From positions 186,001 through 250,000 of the forward strand of contig CACMTR010000002.1 in the NCBI GenBank assembly GCA_902616715.1: 64,000 nt of DNA, written 5' to 3'. Below, piece by piece: positions 17,943 through 24,850 of the stretch (position 1 is the first letter of the stretch; every line of letters starts with the position of its first letter). Under the pieces are notes generated by a model. The model had not been told where the DNA came from and searched no databases. It saw only the letters and a program-made list of their open reading frames with translations. Source of the stretch: an uncultured SAR86 cluster bacterium (GTDB lineage Bacteria > Pseudomonadota > Gammaproteobacteria > Magnimaribacterales > AG-339-G14). The translations under genes and the position numbers were made by a program.

Positions 17943-19039
17943 TTTTGTTTTTTTCTTAGAATAATTTTTTTATCGACACCAATTTTCTTCGACTCAATTT
18001 TTTCATATTTTTTTGAAAGTATTGGGTTTAAAGAGTTTTTACCATTAAAAAAATAATTTGCGGTATTTGATAGTATCTTAGGAGAGATGTAAATAATAAA
18101 CTCATCTATTAAATTCGCATTGATAAAGGAGGTAAGCAAATTCGGACCGGCTTCAATTAATACATCCTTGTAATTCATCTTTGTTAAACAAGATACCAAA
18201 TCATTTAAGTCGGTATTTGAGCCATTGGTTTGGATAGTCTTTATTTCGGTATTTGAGAGTTTTAAACTAGCAATATTATTTCTTTTGGAGGTAAAAATAA
18301 GTTTTTTTGATTTATCTTGAAAGAATTTAAACGTTTTAAAATCTAAACTTGCATTAGTGATTACGGCTTTATCAGGCTGACTAAACCCCTTGTACTTAAT
18401 TATTCTTTTGTTTCTAACGTTTAGACTAGGATTGTCGTTCACTAACGTCCCCCCACCGGTGATGACCAGATCTGAGATGGCTCGATAATGTTGGGCATCA
18501 TTTCTTGAGGCCAAAGATGTTATCCACTTATTTTTTTTATTTTTGAAAGAGGTTTTTCCATCTTTTGACATCGCAATTTTCGCTCTGATGTAAGGCTTAT
18601 TGGTATGGATCGCCTTGAAAAATCCTTGATTTATCTCTAAGCTTTTTTGCTTCATTTGACTTATCTTGAACCCTGCCTTGCTCAATTCTTGAATTCCGTT
18701 TTGAGACGTATCTTCGTGTCCAATTATAATTTCCTTGAAGTCATATTTTTTTAATTCGTCTACGCAAGGTGGGGTTTTACCGGTTTTGCTGCAAGGTTCT
18801 AAAGAGACATAAATTGAACTTTGACTCAAAATCGATTCAAATGACTTGGGGTATTTTTTTTTCAAGCCGTTGATGGCATTTATCTCGGCATGCGCTCCGC
18901 CATATTTTTCGTACCAGCCTCTGCTAAGAATTTTATTGTTTTTAACAATCACGCAACCAACGTTTACCCCGTTTTTTGTTGAATATTGGCCAAGTTTAGC
19001 TAATTCATAAGCCTCGGCCATGAATTTTCTTTTAGTCAT
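17933..19039 (-). CDS. ribD: Riboflavin biosynthesis protein RibD
   Basis: RibD is a bifunctional deaminase and reductase that converts diaminohydroxyribosylamino-pyrimidinone phosphate to the ribityl form. The N-terminal zinc deaminase carries HAEINAI and [11 protein letters not shown]. The C-terminal reductase half contains [17 protein letters not shown] and [14 protein letters not shown]. The protein has 368 residues. The start overlaps the nrdR end by eight bases; an in-frame ATG six codons later ([11 protein letters not shown]) is an equally plausible start. The 3' end overlaps the ribB start. A riboflavin synthase gene (ribE), often next in this operon, is missing here. Confidence 0.95.
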   Translation of the reverse strand: MTKRKFMAEAYELAKLGQYSTKNGVNVGCVIVKNNKILSRGWYEKYGGAHAEINAINGLKKKYPKSFESILSQSSIYVSLEPCSKTGKTPPCVDELKKYDFKEIIIGHEDTSQNGIQELSKAGFKISQMKQKSLEINQGFFKAIHTNKPYIRAKIAMSKDGKTSFKNKKNKWITSLASRNDAQHYRAISDLVITGGGTLVNDNPSLNVRNKRIIKYKGFSQPDKAVITNASLDFKTFKFFQDKSKKLIFTSKRNNIASLKLSNTEIKTIQTNGSNTDLNDLVSCLTKMNYKDVLIEAGPNLLTSFINANLIDEFIIYISPKILSNTANYFFNGKNSLNPILSKKYEKIESKKIGVDKKIILRKKQKWD

Positions 19040-19484
19040 CAGATAGGCGTTTTACTTCTTCACTAAATTCTAAGGGGTCTTGAAAACTTCTATAGACCGA
19101 AGCGAATCTTACAAAAGCAACTTCGTCGATCTTTCTCAAAAACTTCATAACGGTCTCGCCTATTTGTTTGGAAGGAATCTCTCTTTCACCCAGAGATCTA
19201 ATCTCTTTCTTTATGTCTTCAATTAGTTTTAAAAAGTCTTCTTGACTGACGGGTCTTTTTTCCAAAGATCTGGCGATACCTTCTTTGAGTTTGGTCTCAT
19301 CAAAGGGAACTCTAGATTTATCTTGCTTGATTATTTTTGGCATTACCAGTTCTGCCAACTCGTAGGTTGTCCATCTTTCTTGACATCTTAAGCATTCTCT
19401 TCGGCGACGAATCTCATTACCATCTGCCACAAGGCGAGAGTCGATTACCTTACTTTCTTCGAAGGTACAAAATGGGCAATGCAT
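19032..19484 (-). CDS. nrdR: Transcriptional repressor NrdR
   Basis: NrdR is an ATP-cone repressor of ribonucleotide reductase genes that binds NrdR boxes. The N-terminal zinc ribbon is MHCPFC...ECLRCQERW, followed by RRRECLRC basic residues and the ATP-cone with [24 protein letters not shown], then [14 protein letters not shown]. At 150 residues it is full length. It sits between glyA and ribD, the standard gammaproteobacterial site. I saw no NrdR box pair in the window, and its nrd targets lie elsewhere. Confidence 0.97.
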   Translation of the reverse strand: MHCPFCTFEESKVIDSRLVADGNEIRRRRECLRCQERWTTYELAELVMPKIIKQDKSRVPFDETKLKEGIARSLEKRPVSQEDFLKLIEDIKKEIRSLGEREIPSKQIGETVMKFLRKIDEVAFVRFASVYRSFQDPLEFSEEVKRLSDD

Positions 19485-19487
19485 GAT

Positions 19488-20741
19488 TTATCTTGAGTAT
19501 ACTGGAAATTGCAAACAGAGATCTCTAACCTCATTTTTAGTAGTTTCTATTAGTTTTAAGTTGTCGACATCATGAATAATATCAGTGATCCAACTTGCAA
19601 TCATATTCATTTCATTTTCTTTGAATCCTCTTCTGGTAACAGCTGGGGTTCCTATTCTAATGCCCGAAGTGACGAAAGGAGATTGAGGATCGTTTGGTAC
19701 GGAATTTTTATTGACAGTAATATGAGCATCGCCAAGCGCAGCATCTAGAACCTTACCGGTTAAGTTATTTTTAACTAAATTTACTAAAAACATATGATTG
19801 GCAGTACCATTCGAAACTATATCAATATCTTTTTCCATTAATGAATTACTGAGTTCTTTAGCATTGGCTAAAATTTGCTTTTGATACTCAACAAATTCTG
19901 GCTCCATTGCCTCTTTAAAGCAAACCGCTTTAGCAGCAATGATATGCATTAAAGGTCCACCTTGCGATCCTGGAAATAAAGCCGAGTTTAATTTTTTATG
20001 TAGTTCTTCGTTTTCTTTAGCTAGGATTAAGCCACCTCGAGGACCAATAAGGGTTTTATGAGTTGTGGTAGTAACAACGTCAGCATAAGGAATAGGACTA
20101 GGATAAAGTCCAGCAGCAACTAGACCAGACACATGAGAGATATCAGCCAAAAGATAAGCACCAATTGAATCTGCAATTTCTCTAAACTTGGGAAAATCTA
20201 AAACTCCTGAGAAAGCTGAGAAGCCACAAATAATTAGTTTTGGTTTATGCTCGTTTGCTAATCTTTGAACTTCTTCATAATCAATGTCACCAGTTTCATC
20301 GATACCGTAACTATAGGATTCGTAAATTTTTCCTGAAAAGTTTACTTTAGAACCATGCGTCAAGTGGCCACCATGATCCAAACTCATTCCTAGGATTTTA
20401 TCGCCAGCATTTAGTAGGGCTAAAAAAACCGCAGCATTTGCACTCGCGCCGGAATGCGGTTGAACATTGGCAAAATCTGCTTTAAATAATTCTTTGGCTC
20501 GGTCAATTGCAAGTTGTTCAGCTACATCAACAAATTCGCACCCACCGTAATACCTTTTGCCGGGATAGCCTTCGGCATATTTATTAGTCAAAATTGAACC
20601 TTGAGCTTCAAGGATTCTGGGCGAAGCGTAATTCTCAGACGCAATTAGTTCAATATGCTCTTCTTGTCTTTTTTTCTCGCCTTCAAAAGCTTCCCAAAGC
20701 TCTGAATCAAAACTCTCAATTGTAAAATTATTACCATACAT
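19488..20741 (-). CDS. glyA: Serine hydroxymethyltransferase
   Basis: GlyA interconverts serine and glycine and charges tetrahydrofolate with the methylene group that PanB uses. The protein has 417 residues and shows [38 protein letters not shown], the PLP lysine in [30 protein letters not shown], and [17 protein letters not shown] perfect TATAAT is only seven bases upstream of the ATG with no Shine-Dalgarno, suggesting a leaderless mRNA for the glyA-nrdR-rib-nusB unit. Three bases separate it from nrdR. Confidence 0.97.
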   Translation of the reverse strand: MYGNNFTIESFDSELWEAFEGEKKRQEEHIELIASENYASPRILEAQGSILTNKYAEGYPGKRYYGGCEFVDVAEQLAIDRAKELFKADFANVQPHSGASANAAVFLALLNAGDKILGMSLDHGGHLTHGSKVNFSGKIYESYSYGIDETGDIDYEEVQRLANEHKPKLIICGFSAFSGVLDFPKFREIADSIGAYLLADISHVSGLVAAGLYPSPIPYADVVTTTTHKTLIGPRGGLILAKENEELHKKLNSALFPGSQGGPLMHIIAAKAVCFKEAMEPEFVEYQKQILANAKELSNSLMEKDIDIVSNGTANHMFLVNLVKNNLTGKVLDAALGDAHITVNKNSVPNDPQSPFVTSGIRIGTPAVTRRGFKENEMNMIASWITDIIHDVDNLKLIETTKNEVRDLCLQFPVYSR

Positions 20742-20748
20742 ATAGAAA

Positions 20749-20754
20749 ATTATA
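20749..20754 (-). promoter_or_regulatory. -10 box upstream of glyA (possible leaderless start)
   Basis: On the minus strand this reads TATAAT, seven bases before the glyA ATG. No clear -35 is present at normal spacing and no Shine-Dalgarno follows. The box lies in the 32-base gap after nth. Confidence 0.4.
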
Positions 20755-20773
20755 CCTCTAAGAAAGTGTATTT

Positions 20774-21427
20774 CTATGCTTTATTGGTTATAACCTTACT
20801 CCTTCTTTTGGGATAAAGCTTATTACAGATCTTACATTCCAAGCCATAGCATTCCCGAGCCGAGCAAAATTCACGACCGTAAAAAATGATTTGCAAATGT
20901 AATTTGCCCCAATCTTTTTCTGGGAAAAGCTTTTTTAGATCTTTTTCTGTTTCTTCGACGTTTCTTCCCTTACTTAGACCCCACCTTTGCGCCAATCGGT
21001 GAATATGAGTGTCTACAGCAAAACTAGGCTGACCAAAAGCTTGATTTACTACGACTGAAGCTGTTTTGTGGCCGACTCCAGCTAGGGTTTCTAAAGTCTT
21101 TATATCTCTGGGTATTCTGGAATTATATTTTTCTTTTAGTATCTTTGAAGTTTTTAAAATGGCTTTAGTTTTTTTTGGCGCGAGCCCACAGGATTTGATG
21201 ATGGCATAGATTTTTTTCTCACCAAGTTGCAGCATAGCCTCAGGATTTTTAGCCAATTTAAATAAATCCTTTGTGACTATATTTACTCGTTCATCGGTAC
21301 ATTGCGCACTTAGCAACACGGCGATGAGTAAAGTGTAGCTATTAGAGAAATTTAGCGGAGGCTTTGGATTGGGATACATCCGATTTAGAGTTCTTTGAAC
21401 ATACCTGGCTCTTTCTTTTATGTTCAT
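20774..21427 (-). CDS. nth: Endonuclease III
   Basis: Nth is a bifunctional DNA glycosylase/AP lyase for oxidised pyrimidines. The HhH region [22 protein letters not shown] holds the catalytic Lys, and [14 protein letters not shown] the catalytic Asp. The C-terminal cysteines run [14 protein letters not shown], a C-x4-C-x4-C-x2-C order, rather than the usual C-x6-C-x2-C-x5-C of the 4Fe-4S cluster. The in-frame ATG at 21427 ([11 protein letters not shown]) gives 217 residues; an upstream ATG adds seven residues unlike the family. The true substrate range is not readable. Confidence 0.92.
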   Translation of the reverse strand: MNIKERARYVQRTLNRMYPNPKPPLNFSNSYTLLIAVLLSAQCTDERVNIVTKDLFKLAKNPEAMLQLGEKKIYAIIKSCGLAPKKTKAILKTSKILKEKYNSRIPRDIKTLETLAGVGHKTASVVVNQAFGQPSFAVDTHIHRLAQRWGLSKGRNVEETEKDLKKLFPEKDWGKLHLQIIFYGREFCSARECYGLECKICNKLYPKRRSKVITNKA

Positions 21428-21454
21428 AAATACTTTATTTAAGCACAATTATAT

Positions 21455-21482
21455 TTGCGATAACGATCAATTTATGTAGAAT
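21455..21482 (+). promoter_or_regulatory. Candidate promoter of the first TonB-dependent receptor
   Basis: TTGCGA and TAGAAT are separated by 16 bases (4/6 and 5/6 matches to sigma-70 boxes). The predicted start near 21489 leaves a leader of about 114 bases, similar in length to that of the second receptor. The first hairpin begins at about the same point, so the start site would need mapping. Confidence 0.4.
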
Positions 21483-21484
21483 AT

Positions 21485-21536
21485 TTCTGAGTTTAGGGAA
21501 AAACTATTCAGAAGTGATAAAGTTTAGGAGAAACTT
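21485..21536 (+). promoter_or_regulatory. Structured leader of first receptor with GGA-loop hairpins
   Basis: Two inverted repeats are adjacent. TTCTGAGTTT (21485-21494) pairs with AAAC and TCAGAA (21501-21513, with a TAT bulge), leaving loop AGGGAA. AAGTTT (21520-21525) pairs with AAACTT (21531-21536), leaving loop AGGAG. Display of GGA in hairpin loops is the feature recognised by CsrA/RsmA proteins. The second repeat also looks like a Shine-Dalgarno for a short frame that starts at 21535. Confidence 0.4.
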
Positions 21537-21606
21537 GTTTCATTTTTTTATTCTTTACAAATTTATCCCTTTACTTTTTTTTACAACCAAGGAGGGAGAG
21601 TTTTGA
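21535..21606 (+). CDS. Possible 23-residue leader peptide coupled to the receptor
   Basis: A TTG follows AGGAG by five bases and opens a 23-codon frame: a hydrophobic run (residues 2-16, Phe/Leu/Ile-rich) and a polar end TTKEGEF. Its TGA overlaps the receptor TTG start (TTGA), and the receptor Shine-Dalgarno AAGGAGGGAG lies inside the frame. That geometry would allow translational coupling. The peptide resembles nothing I recognise, the start is TTG, and the second receptor has no equal, so it may be chance. Confidence 0.25.
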   Translation: MFHFFILYKFIPLLFFTTKEGEF

Positions 21607-24600
21607 AAAATCCAACCAAATATTTTTTTATAAGTTTAACTTTATTATTTCTTAATGCCACTGCTTTTGCTCAGACTGTAGAGGAAGTGACGGTTACTGC
21701 AGCTAGAAAAGAACAATCTGTACAAGACGTTGCAATTTCTGTGCAAGCGATTACAAATGAAGACCTGCGTTTAGGTCATATTGAAACTGCTGACGATCTT
21801 ACTTCAGTTATTCCTGGTTTTGATTTCACAGAAGGCTTAGGCAGTGGAGTCGTTCTGAAAATTAGAGGACTTACGTTGGTTACTATCGGTTCCGCCATTG
21901 TAGAAGCTGGTATCACAGCACAAAACGGTCATCACATAAATAACCGACCGTTTTCTACTACAGGTTTTTATGATGCCGATAGAATTGAAATTTTAGAAGG
22001 CCCTCAAGGGACTTTGTATGGCAGAAACAGTACCACTGGATTGATTAATTTCATCACGGCAAAACCAGGCGCTGACCAATACCTTTCTTTAACAGCTGGC
22101 GCTGATGGTTTGTCTCAATTTAAGTTTGCAAGAGATTTTGAATTATCCGATACCGTTATGATGAGAGTAGCCGCTACAAAGTACGATAGCGATGGCGTTA
22201 TTTACAATGCTGGTACAGGAAACGATATCGATGATAGAGATTCTTTTGGAGCAAGAGCTACGCTTGTAGCTGAAATGGATGATCAAAATACACTGACCGT
22301 ACAATTTGAAAAAGTTGCAATTAATGACTCTCGTCAAAATTATGGACTTTCTGCTTGCGACAGAGATGCTTTTTTTGGTTGCAACCCTTTGACCACCGAT
22401 TTCTCTCAGCACCTCAATGCGCCAACTTTAGAAAGTGGCGCGATTACCAGTACTTTCACCACTCTTACAGATATTAATGCTTCCGGAGCTGACTTATTTG
22501 CGGACACTGTTGCAAATAGAATCAATAGCATCGATTCAATTAATAAGGATTTAGATCCTTACAGAAAAGATAACATGAAAATTTTCTCACTCACTAACGT
22601 TTCCGAATTAGACGATCTGACAGTGACTGTCAAAGGAACTTTCGTAGATCAGGATTTAAGTCAATTTAATGACAACGATCACTCCAATGCTACTGGAGCC
22701 TTAAATAGTACTTTCATTCCAGCACCGTTATTTAGTATTGCCGAGTTAAGAACATATTGTCTCGGCACTTTGACTAATGTCACAACAAACCAAGCTTTTG
22801 AATGTTCTAACGTAGATACCACGACACAACAATATGAAGTTAATATCGTAAGTGACTTTGCAGGGCCTTTTAACTTTACTGCTGGAGCTTATGTTTACAA
22901 AGATACCACTTGGAATCAGTACAACATTCAATTGACTCCATACTTATTGTTAAACGATTTTGATCAGCATCCGTATTCAACTTCTGGTTTGTTTGGAACT
23001 TACACACCAACGATGAACACTTATGGTGGACAAGGGTTTTATGCAATGTTTGCCGGCCAATTACAAGCTAATTCTGGTGCTATTACTGCCGCTACGGATG
23101 CTGCAGGCGCTGCTGCTATTGCAGGCGGGGCAACTGCAGGTGATGCTACTTTTCTTGGTGCGAGAACTCTTGCGTTAGTAAACCAATTGCAAACTAATGT
23201 CGGACCAGATATTACAGCTGCTTGTGAAGCCTTAAACCCAGCTTTTTCAGTTGCAGGTCATCCTGCCGCTGGAATTAACCCATGTGTGAAAAGTTTACCT
23301 GCTCAAGCCGGTGGTTTGAATACCGATCAACATACGCAAAGAAATTCTCAAGCTCTTTACGGAGAGCTGTATTTTGACGTACTTGATAACTTAAAAATTA
23401 CTTTAGGAGCGCGTTACATGGATGACCGATTTGGATCTCAAGTCATACAAGGTTTGTCAGATACTGCTGGCGCGTACGCTGGCACTGCAGCTTGTCTAAC
23501 CACTAATTACGATGCTTGTTGGCAATCAGCAGCGCTTCCTTCAGATGATAAAAATGAAGTGGCAACCTATAAAGCCGCAGTTCAATACGACTATGCCGAC
23601 GGTATGGTTTACGCATCTTATGTCACTGGAAACCGTCCACAAGGAGCTAACCCCGATAGCACTATCTTTGCAGAATCCGAGTCGAAGCAAATTGAAATTG
23701 GAACTAGAAATATTCTCTTTGGCGGAGCCTTAAGATTGAATGCGACTTACTTCACTACCGAAATTGAAGATGGACAGACAAGCACCATAAGGTTTTCGGC
23801 TGCTTACGTTGAGCCCCATGACATGACACATGAAGGATTCCAATTTAATGTCCAAGGTTTTGTAACGCCTACTACGATTATTTCAGTCAGCGCCTTGGCA
23901 ACTGACAGTACTTACGACACGGTCGCAGCGACTGCAAATAACAGAACAGCTTCAACATCGTTAGGCTATATCTATGCTAATGGTTCACTGTCACTGGATC
24001 CGCATAATCCAACTAATTCTACAAGTTTTACTAACTACACTAGAGCTGAAGCAGGGGCTATTACAGTCGGAGCATCTAACGCTGATACGGTTTTGCAAGC
24101 GATTTGCGGTAACGTAGCCCCAATAGCTAATTTTTGCCCAACAGTAACTTATACTCAAGATAGCCATGGAAATTGGCTTATTAACCCACTAGGTGAAGTT
24201 TATGCAATAGCTAATTCTTCGTTTACGCCACTTGACTCAGTATTAGGATTCTCTACTTACAACCAATTGCAAGAGATTGGGGGGAATAAAGTCGTAGGTA
24301 CTGTTGATCTTGAGACTACTGTAACTTTGACACAAATGTACCAATTTGCAGGCGGATCAGGAATGTTAAATCTTTCATATCATTACAAAGACGAATATTT
24401 TAATGATTTCTTTAACACTCCGAGATTTACCTCGCCTTCAACAGAGTATTTTAATTTCAATGCTACTTATGAGCCAGATAATGCCGATTGGTATTTAAAC
24501 CTATGGGCAAGAAATCTTACAGATAAAAGGTACATCAACTCTATCGCTAAGAATAGTAACTTACAAGGTGGAAACCCTTTTTTAACTTTCGATCAAGGAA

Positions 24601-24635
24601 GAAAGGTTGGGTTAGACTTTGGATATAATTTCTAA
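21603..24635 (+). CDS. TonB-dependent outer-membrane receptor, first of a tandem pair
   Basis: A 1010-residue TonB-dependent receptor. A signal peptide (cleavage expected after ATAFA) leads to a TonB-box region QTVEEVTVTAARKEQSVQD, a plug with RIEILEGPQGTLYGRNSTTG, and a long beta-barrel ending in GLDFGYNF with the terminal aromatic of outer-membrane proteins. An Ala/Gly-rich insertion near residues 490-525 probably lies in an extracellular loop. The start is a TTG with a strong AAGGAGGGAG. No TonB, ABC or periplasmic binding genes adjoin. It is strongly similar along its length to the next gene. The ligand is unknown. Confidence 0.95.
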   Translation: MKNPTKYFFISLTLLFLNATAFAQTVEEVTVTAARKEQSVQDVAISVQAITNEDLRLGHIETADDLTSVIPGFDFTEGLGSGVVLKIRGLTLVTIGSAIVEAGITAQNGHHINNRPFSTTGFYDADRIEILEGPQGTLYGRNSTTGLINFITAKPGADQYLSLTAGADGLSQFKFARDFELSDTVMMRVAATKYDSDGVIYNAGTGNDIDDRDSFGARATLVAEMDDQNTLTVQFEKVAINDSRQNYGLSACDRDAFFGCNPLTTDFSQHLNAPTLESGAITSTFTTLTDINASGADLFADTVANRINSIDSINKDLDPYRKDNMKIFSLTNVSELDDLTVTVKGTFVDQDLSQFNDNDHSNATGALNSTFIPAPLFSIAELRTYCLGTLTNVTTNQAFECSNVDTTTQQYEVNIVSDFAGPFNFTAGAYVYKDTTWNQYNIQLTPYLLLNDFDQHPYSTSGLFGTYTPTMNTYGGQGFYAMFAGQLQANSGAITAATDAAGAAAIAGGATAGDATFLGARTLALVNQLQTNVGPDITAACEALNPAFSVAGHPAAGINPCVKSLPAQAGGLNTDQHTQRNSQALYGELYFDVLDNLKITLGARYMDDRFGSQVIQGLSDTAGAYAGTAACLTTNYDACWQSAALPSDDKNEVATYKAAVQYDYADGMVYASYVTGNRPQGANPDSTIFAESESKQIEIGTRNILFGGALRLNATYFTTEIEDGQTSTIRFSAAYVEPHDMTHEGFQFNVQGFVTPTTIISVSALATDSTYDTVAATANNRTASTSLGYIYANGSLSLDPHNPTNSTSFTNYTRAEAGAITVGASNADTVLQAICGNVAPIANFCPTVTYTQDSHGNWLINPLGEVYAIANSSFTPLDSVLGFSTYNQLQEIGGNKVVGTVDLETTVTLTQMYQFAGGSGMLNLSYHYKDEYFNDFFNTPRFTSPSTEYFNFNATYEPDNADWYLNLWARNLTDKRYINSIAKNSNLQGGNPFLTFDQGRKVGLDFGYNF

Positions 24636-24647
24636 ATTCGAAACTTA

Positions 24648-24677
24648 AAAAAAGCCCTGCATTTGCGGGGCTTTTTT
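24648..24677 (+). terminator. Intrinsic terminator after first receptor
   Basis: GCCCTGC and GCGGGGC pair across the loop ATTT with one G-U, flanked by an A-run and followed by six T. It lies 13 bases after the stop codon and isolates the two receptor genes into separate transcripts. Confidence 0.9.
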
Positions 24678-24701
24678 ACTCTTCCAAAAATCCACATTCG
24701 C

Positions 24702-24730
24702 TTGTTATCTATATTTAGCTAAGGTATCAT
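24702..24730 (+). promoter_or_regulatory. Candidate promoter of the second TonB-dependent receptor
   Basis: TTGTTA and TATCAT stand 17 bases apart (4/6 and 5/6 matches), just after the terminator. The predicted start near 24737 gives a leader of about 114 bases, so the second receptor can be expressed independently of the first. Confidence 0.5.
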
Positions 24731-24738
24731 TTTCAAAA

Positions 24739-24797
24739 AGGGAGAAATCTTTTCGTCAAGGACTGACGAATCTTTCACATAAGCTCAAGGGAATGAG
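24739..24797 (+). promoter_or_regulatory. Structured leader of second receptor with GGA motifs
   Basis: The leader holds AGGGA at 24739-24743, a hairpin TTCGTCA/TGACGAA (24752-24758 with 24764-24770) showing AGGAC in the loop, and a short hairpin CTCA/TGAG (24784-24797) with loop AGGGAA, the same loop as in the first receptor's leader. A fourth ANGGA overlaps the Shine-Dalgarno. The pattern fits CsrA/RsmA-type binding; between 24636 and 24850 I see no gene. Confidence 0.4.
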
Positions 24798-24850
24798 ATA
24801 CAACTAGTATTTCTTCTGTATTAATTATTGAGCTCAAGAGGGAGGAGTCA

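Noticed and set aside
19488-19500. FMN riboswitch for the riboflavin genes
   Set aside because: The rib genes sit within a run begun by glyA with overlaps of a few bases, and no long leader exists to hold one.
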